This document shows positions 39,579 through 49,119 of a stretch of 64,000 bases of DNA, one piece after another (within the stretch, counting starts at the first letter, position 1; each line of letters begins with the position of its first letter). A model generated the notes under the pieces. It was not told the origin of the DNA and ran no database searches. It saw nothing but the letters and a program-made list of their open reading frames with translations. Made by a program: the position numbers and the translations under genes. The stretch covers positions 18,262 through 82,261 of the forward strand of contig JANQRR010000047.1 in NCBI GenBank assembly GCA_028284465.1. The letters run 5' to 3'. This stretch comes from Gammaproteobacteria bacterium. Lineage in GTDB: Bacteria; Pseudomonadota; Gammaproteobacteria; JAJFKO01.

Positions 39579-39665
39579 GTCATTGCGAGGACCCGAAGGG
39601 GACGAAGCAATCCAGCAGAAGGGTAGCATAGACTTTCTGGATTGCTTCGCTCCGCTCGCAATGAC
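39579..39665. repeat. Dispersed palindromic repeat between pyrG and kdsA
   Basis: 87 bp. The left arm is GTCATTGCGAGGACCCGAAG with GACGAAGCAATCCAGC; the right arm is CTGGATTGCTTCGC ending CTCGCAATGAC. The left and right arms differ in the middle (CCCGAAGGGG against CTCCG), so the hairpin is interrupted. It ends 23 nt before the kdsA start codon. Confidence 0.9.
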
Positions 39666-39688
39666 GGGATTTATATTAGGTATAAGCA

Positions 39689-40513
39689 ATGCAATTATGT
39701 CATTTTAATATCGGTTTAGATCAACCATTGTTTTTAATCGCAGGCCCCTGTGTGATTGAAAGCGAACAATTAGCATTAGACACGGCGGGCGAGTTAAAAG
39801 CGATAACAGCAAAGCTTGGTATTCCATTTATTTATAAATCATCGTTTGATAAAGCCAATCGCACATCACATGCAAGTTTTCGTGGCTTAGGGGTTGATAA
39901 AGGCTTAACAATTTTAGCCAAAGTAAAACAACAAATCGGTGTGCCAGTATTAACCGACGTACATGAAGATACCCCTTTAGCAGATGTTGCAGAAGTTGTT
40001 GATGTGTTACAAACACCCGCTTTTCTATGTCGTCAAACCAACTACATTCAAAGTGTGGCACGTACTGGTTTGCCAGTTAATATCAAAAAAGGCCAATTCC
40101 TAGCGCCATGGGACATGCAACATGTGGTTGCGAAAGCTAAAGCTACGGGTAATGATAATATTATGGTGTGTGAACGTGGTGTGAGTTTTGGTTATAACAA
40201 TTTAATTTCTGACATGCGATCGTTAGTGATCATGCGTGAAACCGGTTGTCCAGTAGTGTTTGATGCGACCCATTCTGTTCAATTGCCTGGTGGGCAGGGG
40301 AGTGTGTCGGCGGGGCAACGCGAATTTATTCCAGTGTTAGCACGGGCGGCAGTTGCTGTAGGTGTCGCTGGTTTGTTTATGGAAACCCATCCACAACCAG
40401 AAAAAGCATTAAGTGACGGACCTAATTCATGGCCACTGGGAAAGTTAGAAGAATTGTTAATAACATTAAAATCCATTGACGAAGTTATTAAGGAGCAAAA
40501 TGATTATGAGTAA
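39689..40513 (+). CDS. kdsA: 3-deoxy-8-phosphooctulonate synthase (KDO-8-P synthase), metal-dependent type
   Basis: 274 residues. Condenses arabinose-5-phosphate with PEP for LPS core synthesis. The TIM-barrel signatures are present: [45 protein letters not shown] and [19 protein letters not shown]. In [10 protein letters not shown] a Cys occupies the position that is Asn in metal-independent E. coli KdsA, which points to the metal-dependent class (known for Aquifex-type enzymes). The gene overlaps icd by 14 nt. Confidence 0.96.
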   Translation: MQLCHFNIGLDQPLFLIAGPCVIESEQLALDTAGELKAITAKLGIPFIYKSSFDKANRTSHASFRGLGVDKGLTILAKVKQQIGVPVLTDVHEDTPLADVAEVVDVLQTPAFLCRQTNYIQSVARTGLPVNIKKGQFLAPWDMQHVVAKAKATGNDNIMVCERGVSFGYNNLISDMRSLVIMRETGCPVVFDATHSVQLPGGQGSVSAGQREFIPVLARAAVAVGVAGLFMETHPQPEKALSDGPNSWPLGKLEELLITLKSIDEVIKEQNDYE

Positions 40514-41756
40514 TATTACTGTGCCCACAAATGGCGAAACGATCAGCGTAAATGATAATTTTTCATTAAACGTACCTAACAATCCTATTATCCCTTTTAT
40601 TGAAGGTGATGGTATTGGTGCTGACATCACTCCAGTGATGCGCAAAGTGATCGATGCCGCGGTCAACAAAGCGTATTCAGGTGAGCGTCAATTAGCATGG
40701 ATGGAAATTTATGCTGGTGAAAAAGCTACAAAAGTATATGGCGACAATGAATGGTTACCAGATGAAACGTTACAAGCAATTAAAGAATATAAAATTGCGA
40801 TCAAGGGTCCATTAACCACGCCAGTAGGTGGTGGTATTCGATCATTAAATGTTGCTTTGCGCCAACAGTTAGATCTTTATGTATGTTTACGCCCGGTACG
40901 TTATTTTCAAGGCACCCCAAGCCCACTAAAAGAACCAGAAAAAACTAACATGGTTATTTTTCGGGAAAATTCCGAAGATATTTATGCGGGTATTGAATGG
41001 GCTGCAGGGACAACAGAAGCTGATCAAGTGATCCAATTTCTTCGTGATACCATGGCAGTGAAAAAAATTCGTTTTCCAGAAAATTGTGGCATTGGGGTCA
41101 AGCCTGTTTCTAAACAAGGTAGCTATCGCTTAATTCGCGCAGCGATTCAATATGCGATTGATAATGATCGTGATTCAGTTACCTTAGTGCATAAAGGTAA
41201 CATCATGAAATTTACGGAAGGCGCATTCAAAGAATGGGGTTATGAATTAGCGCGCGAAGAATTTGCTGCGAAGCCTCTTGATGGTGGTCCTTGGCATGCG
41301 TTTAACAATCCCAACAATGGCAAGCAAATTATTATCAAGGATGTGATCGCCGATGCATTTTTACAACAAATTTTAACTCGACCAACGGAATACAGCGTGA
41401 TTGCTACTTTAAACTTAAATGGTGACTATATTTCGGATGCGTTAGCAGCTCAAGTCGGCGGCATTGGGATTGCACCAGGCGCTAATATTGGTGATGGCGT
41501 CGCGTTATTTGAAGCTACTCATGGTACCGCGCCTAAATATTCCGGTCAAAATAAAGTCAATCCGGGTTCATTAATTCTATCGGCAGAAATGATGTTGCGT
41601 CACTTAGGTTGGACTCCAGCTGCGGATTTGGTGATCCGTGGCATCGAAGGTGCAATTTCAGCAAAAACAGTGACTTACGATTTTGAACGATTAATGTCTG
41701 GAGCAACGTTACTCACTTCTTCAGCATTCGGTGATGCAATTATTGACCATATGTAA
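40500..41756 (+). CDS. icd: NADP-dependent isocitrate dehydrogenase
   Basis: 418 residues starting at an ATG with AAGGAG 5 nt upstream, inside the end of kdsA. Close to E. coli Icd: [20 protein letters not shown] includes the regulatory/active-site Ser; [33 protein letters not shown]; and [17 protein letters not shown] with the Lys-Tyr pair typical of NADP use. It converts isocitrate to 2-oxoglutarate in the TCA cycle. Coupling to kdsA is unusual functionally but the overlap is clear. Confidence 0.97.
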   Translation: MIMSNITVPTNGETISVNDNFSLNVPNNPIIPFIEGDGIGADITPVMRKVIDAAVNKAYSGERQLAWMEIYAGEKATKVYGDNEWLPDETLQAIKEYKIAIKGPLTTPVGGGIRSLNVALRQQLDLYVCLRPVRYFQGTPSPLKEPEKTNMVIFRENSEDIYAGIEWAAGTTEADQVIQFLRDTMAVKKIRFPENCGIGVKPVSKQGSYRLIRAAIQYAIDNDRDSVTLVHKGNIMKFTEGAFKEWGYELAREEFAAKPLDGGPWHAFNNPNNGKQIIIKDVIADAFLQQILTRPTEYSVIATLNLNGDYISDALAAQVGGIGIAPGANIGDGVALFEATHGTAPKYSGQNKVNPGSLILSAEMMLRHLGWTPAADLVIRGIEGAISAKTVTYDFERLMSGATLLTSSAFGDAIIDHM

Positions 41757-41831
41757 GAAATTGTGTGATCATCTATAATACATTTATAGAGGTTTAAAAA
41801 GGTTGTTTATGCTATAAACAGGAAAAATGTG

Positions 41832-41859
41832 TTGATCTTGACTATTTTTTAAGTATAGG
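41832..41859 (+). promoter_or_regulatory. Possible promoter of clpS-clpA
   Basis: TTGATC (41832-41837), 16-bp spacer, TATAGG (41854-41859), 19 bp before the clpS ATG. A 7-bp hairpin TGTTTAT / ATAAACA lies just upstream (41803-41818). The match is modest. Confidence 0.35.
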
Positions 41860-41877
41860 GGGCGTGTGGAGTGAAAA

Positions 41878-42198
41878 ATGGCTAAAGATCATGAGCAGCA
41901 TCTTCCGGTTGGATCAGTAGTAACAAAACCTAAACCAAAAACAAAAAAACCAAAGTTGTATCAGGTTTTCTTGCTAAATGATGATTATACGCCGATGGAA
42001 TTTGTGATTGATATTTTACAAGAGTTTTTTTTATTTGACCGAAATAAAGCCACAAGGATAATGCTGGAGGTGCATCATAAAGGCAAAGGAATTTGTGGAG
42101 TTTTTACCCACGATATTGCCGAAACTAGAGTTGTGCAAGTGAATGAATTCGCTCGCAAGAATCAATTTCCATTGTTATGTAGCATGGAGGCTGTGTAA
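41878..42198 (+). CDS. clpS: ATP-dependent Clp protease adaptor ClpS
   Basis: 106 residues. Core motifs [20 protein letters not shown] (degron-binding Asn-Asp), [20 protein letters not shown] and [11 protein letters not shown] are typical. It delivers N-degron substrates to ClpAP. Shine-Dalgarno GGAG. It is 28 nt ahead of clpA. Confidence 0.97.
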   Translation: MAKDHEQHLPVGSVVTKPKPKTKKPKLYQVFLLNDDYTPMEFVIDILQEFFLFDRNKATRIMLEVHHKGKGICGVFTHDIAETRVVQVNEFARKNQFPLLCSMEAV

Positions 42199-42226
42199 TA
42201 GGGTAAACTGTGAGTTGGAGGTAACT

Positions 42227-44506
42227 ATGTTAGACAAAGAACTCGAGCTCACCCTAAACCTAGCGTATAAAGATGCTCGCGATAAGCATCACGAATTCAT
42301 GACGGTAGAGCATTTGCTGCTCGCGTTGTTGGATAACCCTTCTGCTGTAAGCGTATTGCGCTCGTGTGGCGGCAATATTCCACGATTGCGTAATGACTTA
42401 ACAGCGTTTATCAATGAAACTACGCCAATTATTCCTGAAGGCATTGATGATCGCGAAACCCAACCAACTTTAGGTTTTCAACGGGTTTTACAGCGCGCTG
42501 TATTTCAAGTGCAATCGGCTGGTAAAACCGAAGTCACAGGCGCCAACGTATTGGTAGCTATTTTTAGTGAGCAAGAAAGTCAGGCAGTTTATTTCCTCAA
42601 ACAAGATGGAATCACCCGCTTAGATATCGTCAATTATATATCGCACGGTATTGCTAAAATGCAAGAATTTGAAACTGATGAGAGTGACGAAGCTGAAAGT
42701 GGTGGCACCGAATCAACGGCAAGCACACAATATGGGCGTGAAGGTAATAGCCCGTTAGAAAGCTATGCGACGAATTTAAACTTGAAAGCTAAATCAGGTG
42801 GTATTGATCCATTGATCGGGCGCGAAGAAGAAGTGAAACGAGTAGCGCAGATCTTATGTCGACGCGCAAAAAATAATCCGTTATTAGTGGGTGAAGCCGG
42901 GGTTGGTAAAACCGCGATTGCTGAAGGTTTAGCAAAATTAATTGTTGATGAAAAAGTGCCAGAAGTGCTAGCTAAGAGCACAGTATATGCGTTGGATTTA
43001 GGAAGTTTGCTAGCAGGCACCAAATACCGCGGAGATTTTGAAAAACGTTTTAAAGCAGTGTTGGCACAGTTAAAAAATGAAAAAGGCGCGATTTTATTTA
43101 TTGATGAAATTCATACGATCATCGGTGCGGGTGCCGCATCTGGTGGGGTTATGGATGCGTCTAATCTACTTAAACCGGTATTAGCAGGCGATGAACTTAA
43201 ATGTATTGGCGCCACAACGTTTGAAGAATTCCGTAAGTTTTTTGAAAAAGATCGTCCACTTACACGACGCTTTCAAAAAGTTGATGTGTCTGAGCCAAGC
43301 GTGGAAGAAACGGTTAAAATTCTTAAGGGATTAAAACCACGGTTTGAAGAGCATCACGATATTCGAATTTCTGAACAAGCATTGCAAGCGGCAGCTGAGC
43401 TATCAAAACGTTATATTTCCGATCGTTTTATGCCGGATAAAGCTATCGATGTGCTGGATGAAGCTTGTGCGCATCAGAAACTATTACCACCGTCTAAACG
43501 CAAAAAGATCATTAGTAAAACTGAAGTGGAAGAAATGGTCGCGAAAATTGCGCGGGTGCCAGCTAAAGCAATTTCAGCATCAGATCGCGAACGCTTGCGT
43601 AATTTAGAACGTGATCTGAAAGTATTAGTATTCGGCCAAGATGTTGCAATTGAAATGCTTGCTGCCGCAATTAAATTAGCGCGCTCAGGTTTGCGTGAAC
43701 CTGATAAACCAGTGGGTTCATTCTTATTTGCAGGCCCCACTGGTGTGGGTAAAACTGAAGTTACTAAGCAATTAGCGCAATTGATGGGGATCGAATTAAT
43801 TCGTTTCGATATGTCTGAATATATGGAACGCCATACGGTATCGCGTTTGTTAGGTGCACCTCCCGGTTATGTTGGGCATGAGCAGGGTGGTTTATTGACA
43901 GATGCAGTAACTAAAACGCCGCATGCAGTGTTATTATTAGATGAAGTCGAAAAAGCACATCCAGAAATTTACAACATTTTATTGCAAGTGATGGATCATG
44001 GTACGTTAACTGATGCCAACGGTCGTAAAGCTGACTTTCGTCATATTATTCTGGTAATGACAACGAATGCCGGGGCGCAAGAAATGAGCCGCAGTTCTAT
44101 CGGTTTTGCCAAACAAGATCATCTGTCTGATGGTATGAAAGAACTTAATAAAATGTTTTCACCGGAATTCCGTAATCGCTTAGATGCCATTATTCAATTT
44201 AATGCGCTGGATATGAAAACGTTAGAACGAGTTGTGGGTAAATTCATCATGGAATTAGAAGTGCAACTCGAGCAAAAACATGTGACGTTGAAAGTTGATC
44301 AAGCCGCGCGTGATTGGTTAGCTAAACATGGTTACGATGATAAAATGGGCGCACGACCGATGTCGCGAGTGATCCAAGAATCACTTAAAAAACCATTAGC
44401 GGATGAGATCTTATTCGGCAAATTGTCTGCTGGTGGCGAAGTGGTAGTCACTGCGAAAGATGATAAGCTTGAATTTAGTATGAAGCCAGAGACAATTAAA
44501 GTGTAA
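42227..44506 (+). CDS. clpA: ATP-dependent Clp protease ATP-binding subunit ClpA
   Basis: 759 residues (758 in E. coli), from an ATG with GGAGG 6 nt upstream; a start inside clpS is rejected. ClpN repeats (EFMTVEHLLLALLDNPSA), AAA+ domain 1 with Walker A GEAGVGKTAI and Walker B LFIDEIH, AAA+ domain 2 with GPTGVGKTEVTKQ and LLLDEVEKAHPEI, and a C-terminal D2-small domain. The acidic linker (ETDESDEAESGG) is as in ClpA. It unfolds substrates for ClpP, which is encoded elsewhere. Confidence 0.98.
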   Translation: MLDKELELTLNLAYKDARDKHHEFMTVEHLLLALLDNPSAVSVLRSCGGNIPRLRNDLTAFINETTPIIPEGIDDRETQPTLGFQRVLQRAVFQVQSAGKTEVTGANVLVAIFSEQESQAVYFLKQDGITRLDIVNYISHGIAKMQEFETDESDEAESGGTESTASTQYGREGNSPLESYATNLNLKAKSGGIDPLIGREEEVKRVAQILCRRAKNNPLLVGEAGVGKTAIAEGLAKLIVDEKVPEVLAKSTVYALDLGSLLAGTKYRGDFEKRFKAVLAQLKNEKGAILFIDEIHTIIGAGAASGGVMDASNLLKPVLAGDELKCIGATTFEEFRKFFEKDRPLTRRFQKVDVSEPSVEETVKILKGLKPRFEEHHDIRISEQALQAAAELSKRYISDRFMPDKAIDVLDEACAHQKLLPPSKRKKIISKTEVEEMVAKIARVPAKAISASDRERLRNLERDLKVLVFGQDVAIEMLAAAIKLARSGLREPDKPVGSFLFAGPTGVGKTEVTKQLAQLMGIELIRFDMSEYMERHTVSRLLGAPPGYVGHEQGGLLTDAVTKTPHAVLLLDEVEKAHPEIYNILLQVMDHGTLTDANGRKADFRHIILVMTTNAGAQEMSRSSIGFAKQDHLSDGMKELNKMFSPEFRNRLDAIIQFNALDMKTLERVVGKFIMELEVQLEQKHVTLKVDQAARDWLAKHGYDDKMGARPMSRVIQESLKKPLADEILFGKLSAGGEVVVTAKDDKLEFSMKPETIKV

Positions 44507-44516
44507 CATTTTATTC

Positions 44517-44620
44517 GTCATTGCGAGAAGCGTAGCGACGAAGCAATCCAGAAATATTGTCTATTGTTTGCTTCAATCAAAATATTTGGATTGCTTCGTC
44601 GTTACACTCCTCGCAATGAC
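44517..44620. repeat. Dispersed palindromic repeat after clpA
   Basis: 104 bp. Starts GTCATTGCGAGAAGCG and ends CTCGCAATGAC; inner arms GACGAAGCAATCCAG and GGATTGCTTCGTCG, with a centre containing an AT-rich pair (GAAATATTG / CAAAATATTTGG). It lies between the convergent clpA and TPR/ATP-grasp genes and could act as a bidirectional terminator. Confidence 0.9.
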
Positions 44621-44646
44621 GGATAGGGTTTAATTAATTTATTACC

Positions 44647-46989
44647 CTAATGAGGCGTAGGTGACTTAGCTTTTGGAGTGTCTGGTGAAGGTGAAGATAG
44701 CGCATCTACTTTTCTCTGACATCTTCGAGTATATTGATTATTTGCTCCAAGACAATTGACTGCCAAAGTATGCGCTTCACGATAATAGCTTAATGCATTC
44801 TGATTTATATTCAATTTCTCTTGACATAGGCCTAAAAGAAATTTGTATTTACTCATAATAGTACTATCGGGAAAATTTTTATTGAGTTCATTTTTTTCTG
44901 CCATAAGCTTAAAGAATACATCTCTGAGTTTGCGTTCTTTTGCCAAGTTACTATTTTCTGATATAGCTACCTTATACTCATTTCGGATAGTGTTATAGGA
45001 ACTTTTTCTTATTTTTAGTTCGGCATGCAGTTTATTGCAATCTTTCAATTTTTTTATGAGTTTAGTTGATCGCTGAATTGAAGAATTATTTTTTTGTATC
45101 TTTAATCCATCTCTGCAATATTTAATAGCTTTACTTGTCTCGCCTTTATCACGATAACATGATGCCAAATTGGAATACCACATGGCAATATTTTTATTGT
45201 CTGTCAATGTTATTAGTTCAGAATATATCTGTATTGCCAAATAAAAGTTTTTTTGTTTGTAAGCGCTTAAAGCTTCTTCGCTAAGCTTTTTAAAATTAAT
45301 TGTTGTTGGCAGGGTTTTTGGTGGTCTAAGTTGTCGAATCTCGGTTAGTTTTTCTGAGTTATTTGCAAATCTGGAGAGTTTAACTAATGTTTCAAATGCA
45401 TTAAAAAATGGTTTTGTCAGCTCAGGCTGTTTGCTAAAGTAAGTTGCAATATATTGATTTTTTAATAAAAAATCGACAATTTGAGTCGCTTTTTCAGAAA
45501 TTGTCTCATCAAGAAATCTTATTGCACTAGTTGTAGGTGATTTTTCTATGTTAGTTATGTGGTTAAATAAATCAGTATTTAATACTTTAGGGGTTCTGAC
45601 AAATCCAAGACGTAGACAATTATGGAATAAACGGGATAATAAAAATTTTGAAGCTATCTGACTATTGGCCTTATGTAAAAATTCAACGAAAGGTGTCGAT
45701 ATTTTATGGATGTAAATGCCGCTAATCAAACCAATAAATTTACCACATAAACGTGGGTCCCTGTCAGCTAATTCTATTAAATAACGTTGAGCATTAGAGT
45801 CAAATATTCTTTGAAAAACGTTAGTTAATGTTGGTTTGAGTTTTGAAGTAATAAGTTCTTTGGTTGTTGTGTCAAGTCTGGCAGAAACCGAGTTGGTGGT
45901 CGCACTGATTAAATTGTTTCTATTTATTGTCTCACCTTCTCGAAATGGTTCTTCTGGCAACTTATAAAAGCCATCAACTACTTCAATAGATACAGTGGAG
46001 TCTGCACTATTAAATACCGCACAAAACACCATTCTGATGGTAGGTAAGTAATGCCGGTGTTTGATTGTGATTTTTTTGGAAATAATTCTTTCTTGTAAAA
46101 TATAGCTAGATAGCCCTGTTTTTTTTCTGAGTTCAAATAATTCATGCAGCTTTTTTTGTTCTGATATAGGTATTTTTAATGTCTGTATGCTATTTTCACC
46201 TTGAGAGAATATTGTCTTTAATACAGGTAATAATTGTTGTTTATTAACTAGAATATTACCTTTTGAGCATATGCCTTGCTGAGGTTTGATAATGAAATCA
46301 CTAATGTTTGATTTTTTTATGTGTTTATAAATTTTTTCATAATTTTTTTCATATAAAATAAATGTTTGTGGAATCATATCAGCATTCCTTGCAAACAGAT
46401 CGGAAAAAATAATTTTATCATCAGCTAGCAGAAATAACTCAGAAGAATTAAGTACGGGGATATTAACGCCAAGTTGTTTTAATATCGCTGAAAAATCAAC
46501 TTCTTTGTAGTAATGTCTTGCCATGTCTCGATCGATTACAACGAGACTATTTTTTTGCTCATCAGGACTTTTTTGAAGAAATTGAGTAAATGATTCTAAT
46601 CCTGGAAATATACTAATTTTTTCTTGTTGATTTACGAATTTGCGACCTAACGACGTTAACATCGCACCTGTCTGATTAACTGCGACTATAAATATACAAT
46701 CAAAACGTTGGATTAAATGCGCAATTATCTTTTGGCGCATTAGGTCAATTTTAGGATCTGTTCCAGGGACTCGATGCATCTTATTGTAGCCGGGATACCC
46801 TGCATAAAGCGCGTTTCCCCATTCATAACAAACTGGTTGCATACCTTCGCCGTTTTCACGAACAGCTAAGTCAAGATTAAAAACAACGACTTCTTTGGGT
46901 TTTTTTGTAGGTTTTTCAGTAGTAGGCGTAAGGAGTTCTTTCTCTTTTCCTTTCCCTTTCCCTTTCCTTTCTTTTTTTTCTTTGGACAT
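44647..46989 (-). CDS. ATP-grasp-like domain fused to TPR repeats (unrecognised, candidate effector)
   Basis: 780 residues, cytosolic-type. After a Lys/Gly/Glu-rich N-terminus, residues about 30-350 look like an ATP-grasp fold: a Rossmann-like part (RFDCIFIVAVNQTGAML), an ATP-binding Lys and flexible loop (DFIIKPQQGICSKGNILV, about 230), YILQERIISKK with an adenine-contacting Glu (about 295), and YLPTIRMVFCAVFN with an Arg (about 316). Residues about 350-560 are helical and unassigned. TPRs occur at about 560-640 and again near 735-765. I know no named family with this combination. It may modify a target by ATP-dependent ligation or phosphorylation; that is inference only. Confidence 0.75.
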   Translation of the reverse strand: MSKEKKERKGKGKGKEKELLTPTTEKPTKKPKEVVVFNLDLAVRENGEGMQPVCYEWGNALYAGYPGYNKMHRVPGTDPKIDLMRQKIIAHLIQRFDCIFIVAVNQTGAMLTSLGRKFVNQQEKISIFPGLESFTQFLQKSPDEQKNSLVVIDRDMARHYYKEVDFSAILKQLGVNIPVLNSSELFLLADDKIIFSDLFARNADMIPQTFILYEKNYEKIYKHIKKSNISDFIIKPQQGICSKGNILVNKQQLLPVLKTIFSQGENSIQTLKIPISEQKKLHELFELRKKTGLSSYILQERIISKKITIKHRHYLPTIRMVFCAVFNSADSTVSIEVVDGFYKLPEEPFREGETINRNNLISATTNSVSARLDTTTKELITSKLKPTLTNVFQRIFDSNAQRYLIELADRDPRLCGKFIGLISGIYIHKISTPFVEFLHKANSQIASKFLLSRLFHNCLRLGFVRTPKVLNTDLFNHITNIEKSPTTSAIRFLDETISEKATQIVDFLLKNQYIATYFSKQPELTKPFFNAFETLVKLSRFANNSEKLTEIRQLRPPKTLPTTINFKKLSEEALSAYKQKNFYLAIQIYSELITLTDNKNIAMWYSNLASCYRDKGETSKAIKYCRDGLKIQKNNSSIQRSTKLIKKLKDCNKLHAELKIRKSSYNTIRNEYKVAISENSNLAKERKLRDVFFKLMAEKNELNKNFPDSTIMSKYKFLLGLCQEKLNINQNALSYYREAHTLAVNCLGANNQYTRRCQRKVDALSSPSPDTPKAKSPTPH

Positions 46990-47074
46990 AATTTTTCTCG
47001 GTTTAGGTGACTATCAATACGATATCATTAGGCTTTTTTAATTAATACAGGTGACAGTTGATGTTTTTTAGCTT

Positions 47075-48427
47075 CTAGTGGGAGTAGTTTTTAATTGCAC
47101 GATGTTGAGATGTTATTTGTGCATGCAGACCATTTCTTTTTGGTGTTTGTCTGTCTCTTTTTCCATTTGCACCTTGAGCTGAGCGTGATGAGCTAGAAAC
47201 TTTTGAAAAAGTCGTTATTCTTGATGTTGGTGTTACAGTGTTAGTTTTAGTAGTAGCTTTTTTAGCTCTGGTTGCTTTTGTTTTTGTTGATGCTGATTGT
47301 TGTTGTTGCCTTTTCTCTTTCGTTCTCGTTGTTCGAGTTACTTTTGCATGCGTTGATGAGCGGTTTTGTGGCACAGAAGCTTGCTCAGCAATAGTGTTTA
47401 GCGTTTGCTTGAAATTTCCAGAAATAGCCGATATCTGTTTTCCATAAGGGCCTGAAGAAGCTGCTTTAGGATCTATTGTTGATAGATTTGTTAGATTGTT
47501 TTCAATGGTTTGTAATATTGTGTCATTTAACGTAGCTCTTTGATTATCTAATTGGCTTAGTGAGCTTACTAGAGTTCTCATTGCAGTAGTAAATGTTGGA
47601 TTTCTTGCTAATCGTATATTCGTAAAAAAGTTTCGAAGCCCTCGTAGCGAAAATAAACCTGAAAAAGGTTTACGTTCTTGCTTATAACTTTGAATAGCAG
47701 GGCGCAGAGTTTGTACTAAGTATTGTTTTAATTTGTCACGTTTAGCACTATGTTTCGCTAATAATTCGCTAGCATTTGTTTTTTGTGTGCTACCTTTAAG
47801 TTCATCTAATAAATTTAATCCTTTGAGGACATCTTTCATACTGTCGCTTTCAACTAAGTGTTTAGCTGCATTAAATTTATTTTGATCTTTGGGCTTTGAT
47901 TCACAGGTTTTTATTAATTGTTTTTTTGCAGTAGCTAACAGTTGCAGCGGACGTTTGTTCTCACTAGGATAAGAGGTGCTTAATTTTTTGTAATGTGCTC
48001 TAGCTTGATTAAAAATTTTCTTGTAATGCTTAATTTCTTTTTCATTGATAGTAATATTAGTCGGTATACTAGAAAAATAAAGTTTCGCGAAATAAGAGTT
48101 AATTTCATCTTTTTGTGATTGATTCAACTCAGTACTATAAATTTCATACGCTTTTTGGAGGTGTGATAAAGCTTGTTCATCAGAAGGATTAATTTTGCCT
48201 AATCCTATGTACGCAGCAGCTTTAATGTTCTCTAACTCGGCTGTAGTTCGGTTCGCATCGGATTTCGTGTCAATGATCTTTTGAAAAGTTTGCATTGCTT
48301 CTTTGTGATCACCTATATCATAAGAACTTTGTGCAAGAAGAAGTTCTGTCTGCAAAGGATCAGGCACAATAGTTCGCTTTTTTTGAGATTGGGACCTATT
48401 TTTTTTACTGCTTTTTGACCTAGGCAT
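47075..48427 (-). CDS. TPR-like helical protein with basic Ser/Thr/Lys-rich tail (unrecognised)
   Basis: 450 residues starting at an ATG with GGAG 8 nt upstream. Lys/Ser-rich N-terminus, then TPR-like helices (LLAQSSYDIGDHKEAMQTFQKI; AYIGLGKINPSDEQALSHLQ), a helical middle and a low-complexity C-terminus rich in Thr, Ser, Arg, Lys and Gln (about 350-450). It lies 85 bp upstream of the TPR/ATP-grasp gene on the same strand, and both have charged N-termini, so they may form a functional pair. No signal peptide. Confidence 0.7.
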   Translation of the reverse strand: MPRSKSSKKNRSQSQKKRTIVPDPLQTELLLAQSSYDIGDHKEAMQTFQKIIDTKSDANRTTAELENIKAAAYIGLGKINPSDEQALSHLQKAYEIYSTELNQSQKDEINSYFAKLYFSSIPTNITINEKEIKHYKKIFNQARAHYKKLSTSYPSENKRPLQLLATAKKQLIKTCESKPKDQNKFNAAKHLVESDSMKDVLKGLNLLDELKGSTQKTNASELLAKHSAKRDKLKQYLVQTLRPAIQSYKQERKPFSGLFSLRGLRNFFTNIRLARNPTFTTAMRTLVSSLSQLDNQRATLNDTILQTIENNLTNLSTIDPKAASSGPYGKQISAISGNFKQTLNTIAEQASVPQNRSSTHAKVTRTTRTKEKRQQQQSASTKTKATRAKKATTKTNTVTPTSRITTFSKVSSSSRSAQGANGKRDRQTPKRNGLHAQITSQHRAIKNYSH

Positions 48428-48577
48428 AACGTACACTCCAACTACTTGATTTAAAACTAAAAATACTTAATCACCATGCTTGTATTACTTTTATTGGCAT
48501 ATCTTAACTCAACATGGGACATTTTACAAGAAAATTGCAAGCTTGCCCACTTTGAGTAGTAAAAAAATAACTATTTT

Positions 48578-48928
48578 TTAAGCGTCATCATCGGTTTGTG
48601 ATGACATTGACGTTAGACTGCCACCAACAATCCTTTCGCAGTTGCCTTTTTGTACAGTCATCCACTCATTAGGATCACCATCAATTTTTGACAAGCCTGC
48701 ACATTTGTGTTTTGCTGTTGCACAGCTATTCATGCCTTTTTTGGCGATGCCATAGCATTTTTCTTGGCCTTTACGAGGAGAACCCTTACAAGAGTTGCGC
48801 TCGGCTTGCATGTTGCCATTAGCTTTTTGGCCATTCATCATGGTTGCTTGGGCTCCATCAGCTAGAGTGAGTGCGCTAAAAGCGGCAGCAGCGGTGAGAG
48901 CGATTTTGATCCCTGTCTTTTTGTTCAT
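48578..48928 (-). CDS. bufA1: BufA1-family bufferin-type metallophore precursor (DUF2282), orphan
   Basis: 116 residues with AAGGA before the ATG. A signal peptide ends at GAQA. The mature part matches the DUF2282/BufA1 pattern: EKCYGIAKKGMNSCATAKHK, then CAGLSKIDGDPNEW, KGNCERIVGGSLTS. Cysteines are at 47, 58, 69, 76 and 97; four of them (58, 69, 76, 97) match the family core and Cys47 is extra. BufA1 proteins are ribosomally made peptides whose core cysteines are modified by the BufB/BufC pair (DUF692/MNIO enzyme and partner), giving periplasmic copper-binding bufferins. Neither bufB nor bufC lies in this window, so modification would need enzymes elsewhere. Confidence 0.85.
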   Translation of the reverse strand: MNKKTGIKIALTAAAAFSALTLADGAQATMMNGQKANGNMQAERNSCKGSPRKGQEKCYGIAKKGMNSCATAKHKCAGLSKIDGDPNEWMTVQKGNCERIVGGSLTSMSSQTDDDA

Positions 48929-48982
48929 AATGATTTCCTTAGTTTTAATCCATTCAAGCCCCTATTATAATGAGAAAACGTT

Positions 48983-49077
48983 GTCATTGCGAGGAACGTT
49001 GTTCCGAAGCAATCCAGGAACTTACTATTAATACAATTTCCTAGATTGCTTCGTCCCCTTCGGGTCCTCGCAATGAC
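48983..49077. repeat. Dispersed palindromic repeat upstream of bufA1
   Basis: 95 bp. Left arm GTCATTGCGAGGAACG with TTCCGAAGCAATCCAGG; right arm CTAGATTGCTTCGTCCCC with TTCGGGTCCTCGCAATGAC. Outer and inner arms pair while the middle differs, like the other copies. It separates the divergent bufA1 and membrane-protein genes. Confidence 0.9.
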
Positions 49078-49119
49078 AATAATGAGTTTTGAGTCAAAAG
49101 ATGAAGTTATTAAGGAGTT

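Noticed and set aside
46930..46985. Purine/pyrimidine tract at the start of the TPR/ATP-grasp gene, considered as a regulatory or slippage site
   Set aside because: It simply encodes the Lys/Gly/Glu-rich N-terminus; no evidence for phase variation from one sequence.
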